This document shows, piece after piece, positions 46,173-55,685 of a DNA stretch of 64,000 nt (positions are counted from its first letter, which is position 1; every line of letters begins with the position of its first letter). A program made the translations under genes and the position numbers. The DNA comes from Algicola sagamiensis DSM 14643 (GTDB taxonomy: Bacteria; Pseudomonadota; Gammaproteobacteria; Enterobacterales; Alteromonadaceae): contig NZ_KB894493.1 in NCBI RefSeq assembly GCF_000374485.1, positions 1 to 64,000 of the forward strand, in the 5' to 3' direction. The notes under the pieces are model-generated. The model searched no databases. It saw only the letters and a program-made list of their open reading frames with translations, and had not been told where the DNA came from.

Positions 46173-47459
46173 TTAGTTCGAGGAAGGCTGTCCTTCTTTT
46201 GTCGATACAGAGCTTGGTTCTCGAAGTGCAACTCTTTCTTCTGTTTCATGGATAACTAATGAGACCATCGCGTCGCCTGTAATATTGGTTGCTGTGCGCA
46301 TCATATCTATGATCCGGTCAATTGCTGCAATATAAGCAATCCCTTCAAGTGGTAATCCAACAACATTTAAGGTCACGGTCAACATGACCATCGCAGTACC
46401 TGGGACACCCGCAGTTCCAACAGACGCTAAGGTCGCTGTCAAAGCAATTAAAATATAGTCAGTGAACTCAAGAGGTACTTGGAAAATATGCGCAATAAAA
46501 ATAGCTGCAATTGCTGGGTATATTCCACCACAGCCATCCATATTGATGGTTGCACCGAGTGGTAAGATAAAGCTACTGTATTTTTTCTTCACCCCCAAGC
46601 TTTCGACTGCTTTCGTCGTTGCAGGTAAAGTTCCATAGCTGCTCGCCGTCGTATAAGCGACCAATTGCGCAGGGAAAATATGGCGGTAGAAGTCAATCAG
46701 TTTTGTATTCGTAAAGACTTTAACGAAGCCACCATAAATTAAGAAAATGTGGATGAAGCAGGCAATATAAATCGCAACGATAAACTGCACAAGCGGGTAG
46801 AGCGCTTCAATACCAAGCTGGCTCAGCATCCAAGCCATCAGACCAAAGACACCAATCGGTGTTAATTGAAGAACGTAGCGGGTAATTTGGTACATGATTT
46901 CAGTACCCACTTCGAAAAACCTCTTCGCTGGCGCAGCTTTTTCTTTGAGCGCATTAATACTCAGGCCAATCAGCACAGCCATAAAGACAATCTGTAGAAT
47001 ATTACCTTCCATCAATGCACGGAATGGGTTGGTCGGAATTATATTCGTCAACACTTCATGAACAGGGGGGATATGCTTGATCTTCTGTTCACCTGCCACC
47101 AATGCAATATTCGTTTCGAAGTTCATTAAAGAGCCAATCAAAAGACCAATGCCACTAGCAATCAGTGCTGTTGTCAGGAACATCGAGATCGTTTTCACAC
47201 CCATTCGGCCAATCCCTTGCTGACCGACGGAAGTGATGCTGGAGATAATTGAAAACAAAACTAAAGGGACAACCAACATTTTGATGGCATGAATAAATAA
47301 ATCACCAGCACCTTTGGCAAAATTTGTCAGGGCAGTGTACAACATTGAGGGAGATTCTGGCTGTCCATAGGTGTTTAAAGCCAGTCCTAGACCCGCCCCC
47401 AACACAAATGCAACCAGCACTCGGCGCCAAAAAGGGCCAGTAAACCATTGCTTTAACAT
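46173..47459 (-). CDS. Dicarboxylate/amino acid:cation symporter (DAACS family)
   Basis: A 428-aa inner-membrane transporter with eight helices and two re-entrant hairpins, as in GltPh/GltP. HP1 has TTASSYGTLPATT, a variant of the serine-rich motif. TM7 has NMDGCG where NMDGT is usual, and TM8 has RTATNITGDAM. It would import glutamate, aspartate or C4-dicarboxylates with Na+ or H+. The Thr-to-Cys change in the Na+-binding NMDGT motif is unusual and may alter ion or substrate use. It stands alone. Confidence 0.92.
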   Translation of the reverse strand: MLKQWFTGPFWRRVLVAFVLGAGLGLALNTYGQPESPSMLYTALTNFAKGAGDLFIHAIKMLVVPLVLFSIISSITSVGQQGIGRMGVKTISMFLTTALIASGIGLLIGSLMNFETNIALVAGEQKIKHIPPVHEVLTNIIPTNPFRALMEGNILQIVFMAVLIGLSINALKEKAAPAKRFFEVGTEIMYQITRYVLQLTPIGVFGLMAWMLSQLGIEALYPLVQFIVAIYIACFIHIFLIYGGFVKVFTNTKLIDFYRHIFPAQLVAYTTASSYGTLPATTKAVESLGVKKKYSSFILPLGATINMDGCGGIYPAIAAIFIAHIFQVPLEFTDYILIALTATLASVGTAGVPGTAMVMLTVTLNVVGLPLEGIAYIAAIDRIIDMMRTATNITGDAMVSLVIHETEERVALREPSSVSTKEGQPSSN

Positions 47460-47661
47460 AGAATATCTTCTGCACTTAATTAAAAAACAGGTTTCTATTC
47501 TAAAGCGAGGAGGCAGAGGAACAAGCTCAATTCATTATATCTTATTGCTGAATTTTTGTTTTTGATCCATAAAATAGGATGAGGTTAGCCACTTTGTCAT
47601 GTCGAAGCGACTGAGTTCCAGCTTACCTGAAAAATGGAGCTTTTGTGGACTTCAACTTTGT

Positions 47662-47687
47662 TTTATCGCGGACAGAGCCGCGATAAA
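47662..47687. terminator. Terminator after the GDSL esterase gene
   Basis: TTTATCGCGG and CCGCGATAAA form a perfect 10-bp stem over ACAGAG, 24 bp beyond the stop of the minus-strand gene. An A/T-rich tract continues on that strand. Confidence 0.8.
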
Positions 47688-47710
47688 TGTTGGTCGAATG
47701 TAAGAAGGGC

Positions 47711-48766
47711 TTAATCCATTCCTTTTTGTCGCCATGGTGTCATTTGTTTTCGCGCCTGTTCAGCCAGCAAACGGTGCACTGCTGTGGTTGGATGGATACT
47801 ATCCCAGAACAGGTAATCATTTGGGCTCTGGGCAATTTCGCCTGTTCTATTATTCCATGCCGCATTTCTGGAATCCATGATATGTAACCGAAGCCTTCGG
47901 TTTTCATAAATACCATTGACTTGAACCGCTTCATCAATCGCCTGAATGATTTGATAGGCATCCAAAACGGCAACCTGAGCATCTGGGTAATCAAGTTGGA
48001 TCTGGATCAGCCCCATATTTAGCGTTTGATTAAATGACGCAACATACGCACCAGCTTTTTCTTTTACTGGTGAAAATGCAGGGCTAATCGAAATATCAGG
48101 TAAGTTCATCACAAGAATATGCTTTGCGTCATGCGCTAACATCTTACGAATATTTTCCAGGTATTGTTCAGCCGCTTCTTGAGACGTTTGTGAAAGCGAA
48201 CCATAGGTGGAATACCATAAATTATTGATGCCACCTTGGATCGTGATCCAATCAACACCTTGGAAACTAGAATAAAGAGCCAAATAATCATCGATTTGCT
48301 GACCTAGATTCGGCATCAGTTCTCCTCCTTCAATATAGGTAGCACCATTTTGTGTATCAAAATCATGGAAATAACCGTCACCTGTCATTGCACCACCGAT
48401 TGACCAATTATGACCTGTAAGAGATTGAAGTTGGGTAGAAAACTTTCGGTTTTGATCGCCAATGTTTAAGGTGACTTCCCACTGTCGAGAGAGCATCGCT
48501 GGTTGTCCCAGTTGATGATTGAATGAAACTTGCAAGTAATCAACCCAAGTCAGTCCATTACTAAAGCGTCCTTGAAAATTTGGTTCTAGTGCACGGATAC
48601 CAATGTGGTCTTGTGATTGTTCGTTCAGCATCCCTGTCATCGCATGTTTTACACCAGAGTCAGAAATACTATCTCCAAAGTGCACCATGTTCATTTGTGC
48701 ACTCGTCGAGAAGCTCAGAAAAAAAGTAATGAAAAGGAAAAGAAGAGTACAAGGGTACAAAAGCAT
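47711..48766 (-). CDS. Secreted GDSL-type lipase/esterase
   Basis: A 351-aa exported hydrolase. The start at 48766 has AGAGG 5 bases before it and opens a signal peptide (LLYPCTLLFLFITFFLSFSTSA). The longer frame to 48844 would bury that signal. Block I is VHFGDSISDSG with the nucleophile serine, the glycine block is WSIGGAMTGDGYF, the Asn block is TIQGGINNLW, and DSIHPTTAVH carries the catalytic Asp and His near 330. It resembles the SGNH esterases of marine bacteria. The lipid or ester substrate is unknown. Confidence 0.88.
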   Translation of the reverse strand: MLLYPCTLLFLFITFFLSFSTSAQMNMVHFGDSISDSGVKHAMTGMLNEQSQDHIGIRALEPNFQGRFSNGLTWVDYLQVSFNHQLGQPAMLSRQWEVTLNIGDQNRKFSTQLQSLTGHNWSIGGAMTGDGYFHDFDTQNGATYIEGGELMPNLGQQIDDYLALYSSFQGVDWITIQGGINNLWYSTYGSLSQTSQEAAEQYLENIRKMLAHDAKHILVMNLPDISISPAFSPVKEKAGAYVASFNQTLNMGLIQIQLDYPDAQVAVLDAYQIIQAIDEAVQVNGIYENRRLRLHIMDSRNAAWNNRTGEIAQSPNDYLFWDSIHPTTAVHRLLAEQARKQMTPWRQKGMD

Positions 48767-48970
48767 AAAAAGCCTCTTTTTTATAATCTTTGTGACAACG
48801 AGCTTGTAGTATGTTGACGGGATGGGTACATGTAAATGAGACAAAAGAGTGATTCTAGTAGTAATTTATTTAGTTGCTTTTAAAAGTAGTAAATATTACC
48901 TACCGATCATGTTTTCTTTTTCGATAGGCTTAGCCAAGTTATTTCGTTGAACGCAATGAGTGAAAAAATT

Positions 48971-49351
48971 ATGAAACTTTTACACACCATGCTTCGAGTC
49001 ACAGACTTGGAACGCTCTATTCACTTTTACACAAACATGCTCAATATGAAATTGGATAGAAAAATAGATAACGTAGCATATCGATATACGTTGGCTTATC
49101 TGAAGTTTTCCGATGATGAGCATGCAGCTGAATTAGAACTGACCTGGAACTGGGATGAAGATAATTACGAAATGGGTAATGCATATGGACATATTGCAAT
49201 TGGTGTTGATGATATTTATGCATCTTGCGAAGCACTTGCCCAAAAAGCTGTTGAGATCAGCCGAGCTCCTGGCCCGGTTGCTGGTGGAAAAATTTTAATC
49301 GCTTTTATTCGCGATCCCGATGGTTACCCGATAGAGCTGATCCAGTTATAA
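48971..49351 (+). CDS. gloA: Glyoxalase I (lactoylglutathione lyase)
   Basis: GloA isomerises the methylglyoxal-glutathione hemithioacetal. The 126-aa protein starts MKLLHTMLRVTDLERSI, matching E. coli GloA (MRLLHTMLRVGDLQRSI). Metal ligands are visible: H5, the glutamate in ELELTWNW, the histidine in AYGHIAIGV and the glutamate in PIELIQL. In-frame ATG and TTG codons 5-8 codons upstream are alternative starts; the homology-based ATG is chosen although its ribosome binding site is weak. Confidence 0.94.
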   Translation: MKLLHTMLRVTDLERSIHFYTNMLNMKLDRKIDNVAYRYTLAYLKFSDDEHAAELELTWNWDEDNYEMGNAYGHIAIGVDDIYASCEALAQKAVEISRAPGPVAGGKILIAFIRDPDGYPIELIQL

Positions 49352-49393
49352 TGCTAATTCGCTATTTGAACTGTAGATGTGATTGAGTAACGT

Positions 49394-49657
49394 ATGTGCC
49401 GAGTTTTTTACGAACAACCACCTGAATCATATGAACCTATCAAGCGCTCTTTACGGATCCAAGGGCTGGTCACCAGCTTGTCTTTGGAACGCCAGTTTTG
49501 GGATATTTTGGAAAAAATATCCCAGGAAGAAGGTATGAGTGTGAATCAATTCATTAGTCAGCTTTATGATGAAGCGATGAATTACCATGGAGAGATACAG
49601 AATTTTACCTCATTACTGCGATCAGCCTGTTTGATCTATGTGCGAAGGGATAGCTAA
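49394..49657 (+). CDS. Ribbon-helix-helix domain protein (RHH_4-like)
   Basis: An 87-aa protein. KRSLRIQGLVTSLSLERQFWDILEKIS followed by EEGMSVNQFISQLYDEA fits a ribbon-helix-helix DNA-binding fold (beta strand, then two helices) of the RHH_4 type. It is likely a small transcriptional or accessory regulator. There is no partner toxin gene, so it is not an obvious antitoxin. It lies 42 bp after gloA; co-transcription is possible. Confidence 0.75.
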   Translation: MCRVFYEQPPESYEPIKRSLRIQGLVTSLSLERQFWDILEKISQEEGMSVNQFISQLYDEAMNYHGEIQNFTSLLRSACLIYVRRDS

Positions 49658-49829
49658 TTTAGATCCCATCGAGGAACACGTATACATAATCCATTCGCTA
49701 TGAAATCCGTATTCTATGAGTTGAACGATATTGCATTCAGCCTTTACCCCCTGTAGGGTTTCTAGTCAATTATTTTTGAAACTAGCGGTGGCAAACCCAC
49801 CTGCAAAACAATATAGAGGGGATAATACT

Positions 49830-52800
49830 ATGTTCTTGAAGAACAAACTCTCGATTACACTTGCTTCTGCGATGCTGAGCACGGGCATGTTGGTTCCGGA
49901 AGTTATTGCCGAGGAAGTGAAAGACAGCAAGGTCACAGCCGAAAAAAATGAAAAAGAAAAGGCGTGGGATGTCTTAAATCCACCGGGTGAGAAGAAAACG
50001 GTCAATATCGATACCAAAGAACTGACCTGGACAAACCTGGATGTCTCTCCAGATGGCGATACAATTGTTTTCGATATGCTTGGAGACATCTATATCGTTG
50101 ATATCGATGGTGGTGAAGCAAAAGCTTTAACATCTGATATTGCATGGAATTTCCAGCCTAAATTTAGCCCGGATGGAAAATCAATCGCATTTGTTTCTGA
50201 CCGCGGTGGTGCAGATAATATTTGGACCATGGACTCGGATGGACAAAACCTTCATCAGGTTTCCAAAGCAAAAAATAACTTGCTACATAACCCAGCTTGG
50301 AGTCCAGATGGCCAGTTTATTGTCGCGAAGAAAGGGCAAATCACCAGCCGAAGCATCCCTGCGGGTTCTATCTGGATGTTCCATCGCTCAGGTGGAGACG
50401 GTGTTGAGATCCGCGAGCGCCTTCACGGAGAGAAATCTCAGAAAAACGTTGCAGAGCCGTCTTTCGCCAAAGATGGTAAAAAAGTTTATTATTCAGTCGA
50501 TGCCACACCAGGTGTGCGTTGGCAATATGATAAAAACTCTGTTGGCAACATTTTTGAAATACGCACTAAAAACTTAGAAACAGGTGAAGAAGATATTGTT
50601 GTTTCTGGTGCTGGTGGTGCAATCCGCCCAATCGAATCACCAGATGGGAAGTATCTCGCGTATATCCGCCGTGTAGAAATGCAAAGTGCATTATTTATCA
50701 AAGATTTAAAGTCTGGAAAAGAAACACAAATTTATCTTGGTATTGATCGTGATTTGCAAGAAGCAGGCGGAAGCCAGGGGAATGCGCCGGCTTACGCTTG
50801 GACACCAGATTCAGATGAATTAGTTTTTTGGGCGAAAGGTAAAATTCATCGCATTGAGATTGATGATAAAGAAGCTAAAGAAATTCCGGTTCATGTCAAA
50901 ACGACTAAGCAAGTCACACCAGCATTAAAATTTGCTGTCGACGTTGCACCGGATACGTTTAAAGTAAAAATGGCGCGTTGGATGCAGGTGACACCAGACG
51001 GAGAGTCAGTCGTGTTTCAAGCGTTAGGGCGCTTATATATTCGTGATTTAGACTCTGGCAAAGTCAAACGCTTGACTCGTTCTGATGATGAATTTGAATA
51101 CTACCCATCTTTGTCTAAAGATGGCAAATCTGTTGTATACACGTCATGGAGTGATAAAAAGCTCGGCTCGGTAAAGGTCGTTTCACTCAAAAATCGTCGC
51201 TCAAAGACAATCACATCAGAACCCGGTCATTATATTGCGCCAGCTTTTTCCAATGATGGTAAGTATGTCGTATATGAAAAAGTCACTGGTGGATATCTAC
51301 TATCGCCTGAGTGGTCGATGCAGCCAGGTATTTATGTTGCTGACATCGATGGTGACAATGTGAAACGAGTCGTAAAAGATGGTATCAACCCGCAATTTTC
51401 TTCAGATAGTCAACGCATATTCTTTGCAAAAGAAGTCGACGAAACAAAAATGTCTTTGCATAGTGTGAACTTATCAGGAAAAGATGAGCGTGATCACTAT
51501 GAAGGTGAGTATGTAACTGCATTCAATATTTCACCAGATAATCAATGGCTTGCTTATGTTCAACACCATAAAGTATTCCTTACGCCATTTGTGACCCGTG
51601 GTAAAGTCATCAAAATGGATCAAGACAGTAAAAGCCTTGGCCTTCCAGCGAAGCAGGTGTCTGGCCGCTCAGGTGACTTCCTTGCCTGGAGAGGGGATAG
51701 TCAAGAGTTGACGTGGGGCTTCGGTTCAAAACTTTATCGTCGAACGCTAAAGGATACGTTTGAGTTCTTAAACGGCGAAGCTAAAGCGCTTCCTGAGCCT
51801 GAGCTGGAAGGAATTGAGATCACGTTTAAACAAAAATCAGATAAACCAGAGGGAATGGTTGCATTAGTCGGTGGACGCGTTGTCACGATGCGCGATGCAG
51901 ACAACACGCAAGAAGTGATTGAAGACGGTGTAGTTATCGTTGAAAACAATCGCATCATTGCAGTTGGCAAAAAAGGGGAAGTGAAGATCCCATCGAAAGC
52001 CAAACAGGTCGACGTATCTGGTAAAACGGTTCTTCCTGGACTCGTTGATGCACACGCGCACGGGAGTTACGCAAGTTATGGTATTCAACCACAACAAAAC
52101 TGGAACCAGTATTCCAATCTGTCATTTGGTGTGACAACCATTCATGATCCATCGAATGACACAAGTGAAGTCTTTTCAATGTCTGAAATGGTTCGTGCAG
52201 GTGAAACAGTAGGTCCACGTATTTACTCCACAGGCCGTATTTTGTATGCGGGTCATGCAAATGGATATAAGTCGCGTATCAATAGCTACGATGATGCGAA
52301 ATTCCATGTGCAGCGTTTGAAGGATGCAGGCGCAATTTCTGTCAAAAGTTATAACCATACAAGCCGTAAGGTACGTCAGCAGGTGATTGCCGCGGGTCGT
52401 GAGTTGGGGATCATGGTTGTTCCAGAAGGTGGCGCGAAGTTCCAGCATAACATTAATCAGGTTGTAGACGGTCACACGGGTGTAGAGCATGCGTTGCCAG
52501 TTCCCAACCTATACGGAGATGTTCAACAGCTTTGGTCACAAACAGATGCAGGTTATACACCGACATTCGTTGTTGCCTATGGTGGCCTAGGTGGTGAGAA
52601 TTACTGGTATCACCATACAAATGTCTGGGAAAATAAACGCTTGATGAGTTATGTACCGAAGTATATTGTTGAGCCTCGCTCAATGCGCCCAGCAAAAGCG
52701 CCCGAGCACCACTATAACCATATCTTGGTCGCAAAAAGTGCGAAAAAACTCCGTGATAAAGGCGTCACAGTCCAAATCGGTGCACACGGTCAACGTGAAG

Positions 52801-53174
52801 GTTTAGCTGCACACTGGGAGCTATGGATGATGGTTCAAGGTGGATTTACACCTTGGGAAGCACTCCGTAGTGGAACAAGTGACGGTGCGCGTTACCTTGC
52901 AATGGATAAAGACATTGGCTCGATTGAAAAAGGGAAACTAGCGGATCTGATGATTGTCGATGGCAATCCGCTAAAAGATATCCGCCAATCAGAAAAAGTC
53001 GCTTATACCATGATCAATGGTCGTCTTTACGATGCAGCTTCGATGAACGAAGTGGGTAACTACGACAATGAGCGTCAGGAGTTCTTCTTCGAATCAGGCC
53101 AACAAACACAAATGCATCCTGCAACACAAAAGATGATGGAAGAAAAAGCCCACCGTTATCATTGGAAGCATTAA
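49830..53174 (+). CDS. Large secreted amidohydrolase with N-terminal TolB-like beta propeller
   Basis: A 1114-aa exported protein. The start at 49830 has GAGGGGAT 6 bases upstream and opens a signal peptide ending near VIA-EE. The longer frame from 49731 is not supported. Residues ~70-690 are repeated WD40-like PD40 blades (SPDGKSIAFVSDRGG, SPDGQFIVAKKG, TPDGESVVFQALG and others). Residues ~705-1090 form an amidohydrolase: metal site DAHAHGS (H742, H744), SVKSYNH, GHTGVEHAL, and the C-terminal DIGSIEKGKLADLMIVDGNP. This architecture occurs in marine gammaproteobacteria; the substrate, perhaps a peptide or cyclic amide, is not known. Confidence 0.92.
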   Translation: MFLKNKLSITLASAMLSTGMLVPEVIAEEVKDSKVTAEKNEKEKAWDVLNPPGEKKTVNIDTKELTWTNLDVSPDGDTIVFDMLGDIYIVDIDGGEAKALTSDIAWNFQPKFSPDGKSIAFVSDRGGADNIWTMDSDGQNLHQVSKAKNNLLHNPAWSPDGQFIVAKKGQITSRSIPAGSIWMFHRSGGDGVEIRERLHGEKSQKNVAEPSFAKDGKKVYYSVDATPGVRWQYDKNSVGNIFEIRTKNLETGEEDIVVSGAGGAIRPIESPDGKYLAYIRRVEMQSALFIKDLKSGKETQIYLGIDRDLQEAGGSQGNAPAYAWTPDSDELVFWAKGKIHRIEIDDKEAKEIPVHVKTTKQVTPALKFAVDVAPDTFKVKMARWMQVTPDGESVVFQALGRLYIRDLDSGKVKRLTRSDDEFEYYPSLSKDGKSVVYTSWSDKKLGSVKVVSLKNRRSKTITSEPGHYIAPAFSNDGKYVVYEKVTGGYLLSPEWSMQPGIYVADIDGDNVKRVVKDGINPQFSSDSQRIFFAKEVDETKMSLHSVNLSGKDERDHYEGEYVTAFNISPDNQWLAYVQHHKVFLTPFVTRGKVIKMDQDSKSLGLPAKQVSGRSGDFLAWRGDSQELTWGFGSKLYRRTLKDTFEFLNGEAKALPEPELEGIEITFKQKSDKPEGMVALVGGRVVTMRDADNTQEVIEDGVVIVENNRIIAVGKKGEVKIPSKAKQVDVSGKTVLPGLVDAHAHGSYASYGIQPQQNWNQYSNLSFGVTTIHDPSNDTSEVFSMSEMVRAGETVGPRIYSTGRILYAGHANGYKSRINSYDDAKFHVQRLKDAGAISVKSYNHTSRKVRQQVIAAGRELGIMVVPEGGAKFQHNINQVVDGHTGVEHALPVPNLYGDVQQLWSQTDAGYTPTFVVAYGGLGGENYWYHHTNVWENKRLMSYVPKYIVEPRSMRPAKAPEHHYNHILVAKSAKKLRDKGVTVQIGAHGQREGLAAHWELWMMVQGGFTPWEALRSGTSDGARYLAMDKDIGSIEKGKLADLMIVDGNPLKDIRQSEKVAYTMINGRLYDAASMNEVGNYDNERQEFFFESGQQTQMHPATQKMMEEKAHRYHWKH

Positions 53175-53198
53175 TCATATCTAACGATATGAAATTAT

Positions 53199-53220
53199 GT
53201 GAAAACAAGGATGTTTTCAC
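53199..53220 (+). terminator. Hairpin after the amidohydrolase gene
   Basis: GTGAAAACA pairs perfectly with TGTTTTCAC over AGGA, 25 bp after the stop codon. It lacks a following T-run. Its presence argues against starting the next gene at the GTG of 53199. Confidence 0.6.
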
Positions 53221-53231
53221 ATGTACGACAG

Positions 53232-53546
53232 ATGTATTTTATGATGAATTCTCTCCATCAGAACGTAAAACAGCTTCTGATCTACTTGGTTGCTGGCGCA
53301 GCCGGACTTTACTTGGTATATCTGATCAATCCGTGGTTTATCCTATATCTTATTTTCTATGTTATTCTCTTGTTTTTAGATGTTCCAGGAACAAAGACTG
53401 ACAAGAAGATATTTGGGGTTCGGCTAAAAGATATTGTATGGGTTATCTATACTTTCCCGCTCTTTTTGATGTTATTGATTGGGTTGTATAAGCTGATCAT
53501 GTTCATGGCTGGAATGAGCCAAATCGTTTTAGACGTATTGAGTTAA
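53232..53546 (+). CDS. Small membrane protein with two to three helices
   Basis: A ~104-aa hydrophobic protein with helices near residues 16-55 (probably two adjacent helices) and 68-92. No family is recognised. The start is uncertain: GTG 53199 lies in a hairpin, and ATGs at 53232, 53241 and 53244 all lack a strong ribosome binding site. A terminator follows. Confidence 0.55.
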   Translation: MYFMMNSLHQNVKQLLIYLVAGAAGLYLVYLINPWFILYLIFYVILLFLDVPGTKTDKKIFGVRLKDIVWVIYTFPLFLMLLIGLYKLIMFMAGMSQIVLDVLS

Positions 53547-53564
53547 TAGGTGATGATTAAAGAA

Positions 53565-53589
53565 TTGGGGAACGTTGAACATTCCCCAA
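53565..53589. terminator. Bidirectional terminator between membrane protein and GH18-like genes
   Basis: TTGGGGAA pairs with TTCCCCAA over a 9-base loop between two convergent genes. Confidence 0.8.
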
Positions 53590-53615
53590 AAGGGGTATTT
53601 ATAAATTGCTATCAC

Positions 53616-54332
53616 CTATATTCCAAGTGTTGTGATAATTGTATCCAGGTATTGATTCGGCAGATCTTTAAACTCCCAAACAAATAGACCACCGATATCG
53701 TGTTTGATAACAATATCTAAAAATTGCTGGAGATTCGTATCATTTAAACCAGCTGGTGTCAGTGCAAGAACTACCTTTTTACGATCCCCAACAAGATCAA
53801 TTGTTTTCACAACAGCCTTTTCGACATAAGCGTTGATATCTTGTTCAGACCACATATGGCTGCTGTAACACATCAAACAAAACCGACTGCAACAATTTGC
53901 TGTGGTGATATCGCGAATGGTTTGCTCTCCTGTGCCAAGATTGACATAATCAGCACCTGCTAAAAACGTATAACTGGATTGCTTCCCTTGCTGCTTTAAT
54001 GCCTGCATGGTCCGAATGATATTCGGAATATTCATTGCACATTCGTCATCGAAATCAACACCAACCCAGCCATTTTTAACCGTTGCATCAACAATCGACT
54101 GGATCCCTTCCTCTGTTGGGTATCCTTGGGGTGTACAACCACCGCCACCGTATGCCCACATTTTTTGCGCGGAAGAATCGATAGGTTTTGTTGAAGGACT
54201 TTTATTCCCTGGGTTAGTCAATGTTTCTAAAGATGTGATCATGCCATAAATTGCATAAGTGAATGCTACCGGAGGTGCTACATCCCAATATTGAGACCAG
54301 CCGCCAAGAAACTTTTGGGTGGATTGTGTCAT
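53616..54332 (-). CDS. GH18-like (chitinase-fold) protein without signal peptide
   Basis: A 238-aa protein resembling a short glycoside hydrolase 18 TIM barrel: FLGGWSQYWD at the start, FAYAIYG-like strand VAFTYAIYG, WAYGGGGC near 59-66, and GVDFDDE (91-97). The last provides D93-x-D95-x-E97, matching the D-x-D-x-E end of the GH18 catalytic motif, but the first aspartate of DGxDxDxE is replaced by valine. Cysteine pairs (CC and CLMC near 146-155) are unusual. No signal peptide is seen, so it may be cytoplasmic or exported by another route. Chitinase activity is uncertain. Confidence 0.65.
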   Translation of the reverse strand: MTQSTQKFLGGWSQYWDVAPPVAFTYAIYGMITSLETLTNPGNKSPSTKPIDSSAQKMWAYGGGGCTPQGYPTEEGIQSIVDATVKNGWVGVDFDDECAMNIPNIIRTMQALKQQGKQSSYTFLAGADYVNLGTGEQTIRDITTANCCSRFCLMCYSSHMWSEQDINAYVEKAVVKTIDLVGDRKKVVLALTPAGLNDTNLQQFLDIVIKHDIGGLFVWEFKDLPNQYLDTIITTLGI

Positions 54333-54455
54333 ATTTCCCTCTATTCAAATAATCAAAATGGTTATGTGACATTGTCACGATTTAATATTAAAATATATTG
54401 GAAATATAGACGCTTATTGCGGAATCAACACAAGAATTATTGAACACAAAAGAGC

Positions 54456-54470
54456 AGGGGGTTACCCCCT
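54456..54470. terminator. Terminator after the CNNM gene
   Basis: AGGGGG and CCCCCT pair over TTA immediately after the stop codon. On the minus strand CTCTTTTGTG follows. Confidence 0.75.
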
Positions 54471-55535
54471 CTACTCGGAATTTTCATACTGTGATAAGTC
54501 TAATCCCATTTCTTTAGCCCGTTTTTTCCATAAACGTCGAGCCAGTTTTTGCATATCGATATCTTTGTCGCTTTCATCGACAATCTCGAGTCCAAGAAGC
54601 GTTTCAATGAGATCTTCGAAGGTTAATACACCTTGTGCACTGCCATGTTCATTAACCACCAGAATGATATGGGCACGCATTCTTAAAAATTCATTGAAAG
54701 CTTGGGACAGCTTCATAGTTGCCAAAAGTGATGGAATAGACCGAGCATAATTCTTTAAAATATTGTCAGTATTGCCACGCGCTTGCGCGAGTAAAAGATC
54801 ACTTCGTAGAACAAAGCCAGTGACGTTGACCGGGTCATCTTCGTAAATGGGAATGCGAGAAAAGCGCATGTCATCATATTTATGAAAAAACTCTTCAACG
54901 CGGAGAGTCTCGGAGAGTGAGAACAGGACAGTCCTTGGCGTCATTGCACTTTTAATCGGCGTATCTCGAAATAACATCAGGTTTTTTAATATTTGAGACT
55001 CGTGCTTTCCAAGTTGTCCTTCTTGGGCACTTAGCTCTGCCATTACAGCAAATTCTTCTCGGCTAAAGCCGCTCAGTGTTGGCTCTGAGGTTAAACCACG
55101 CGTTAAAAACTCGGAAAGCTTCACAAATGGATAGAGAAGATAAATCAGATAATGAAGCCCATAAGCTGTTGCAGGTGCGAGTTCACGCCAGTAATGTGCG
55201 CCCACTGTTTTTGGAATGATTTCAGAAAAAACCAAAATTAAAAAGGTCAGAATTGCAGAAAAAATACCGATCGATGCACTACCAAACACCACAGCCGCTT
55301 GAGCGCCAGCGCCTGCTGCACCCATCGTATGTGCAATCGTATTCAAGGTTAAAATTGCGGCCAATGGCTTATTTACTTCATCTTTCAACTGGCGCAGTAA
55401 AAAACCTGATTTCTTCTCCTCCCGCTCCAACAGGGCAACATGTGCGTTGGTAATACTCAGCAGAACAGCTTCTGCAATTGAGCATAGAAATGAAAACCCT
55501 AGAGCAACGAGAACATATGTAATTAAAAGGATCAT
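54471..55535 (-). CDS. CNNM-domain membrane protein with CBS pair
   Basis: A 354-aa inner-membrane protein related to the CorB-like gene at 31421 but lacking the C-terminal CorC_HlyC domain. The DUF21/CNNM region (about 1-170) includes CSIAEAVLLSITNAHVALL and LVFSEIIPKTVGAHYW. The CBS pair (about 200-325) includes VVNEHGSAQGVLTFEDLIETLLG. The family is tied to divalent-cation transport or sensing. It stands alone. Confidence 0.85.
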   Translation of the reverse strand: MILLITYVLVALGFSFLCSIAEAVLLSITNAHVALLEREEKKSGFLLRQLKDEVNKPLAAILTLNTIAHTMGAAGAGAQAAVVFGSASIGIFSAILTFLILVFSEIIPKTVGAHYWRELAPATAYGLHYLIYLLYPFVKLSEFLTRGLTSEPTLSGFSREEFAVMAELSAQEGQLGKHESQILKNLMLFRDTPIKSAMTPRTVLFSLSETLRVEEFFHKYDDMRFSRIPIYEDDPVNVTGFVLRSDLLLAQARGNTDNILKNYARSIPSLLATMKLSQAFNEFLRMRAHIILVVNEHGSAQGVLTFEDLIETLLGLEIVDESDKDIDMQKLARRLWKKRAKEMGLDLSQYENSE

Positions 55536-55685
55536 GGGTGAAATAGTGGTCCAAAACCATCATTATATCAATTTTCCATATGACAGATAAACAAAAGGAG
55601 AGCCGGAAGAGATAAAATGAATGGCTGTCCAGTTTAATATGCATTCGTTATAATCAGTCGGAATATCAATGACTGTTCTATTCCT

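Noticed and set aside
49394-49657. Antitoxin of a toxin-antitoxin pair (ribbon-helix-helix protein)
   Set aside because: No toxin-sized gene follows or precedes; the domain layout fits solitary RHH_4 proteins.
53199-53231. GTG start for the small membrane protein at 53199
   Set aside because: The GTG is the first arm of a perfect hairpin that fits a terminator of the preceding gene; later ATGs are more likely, though unproven.
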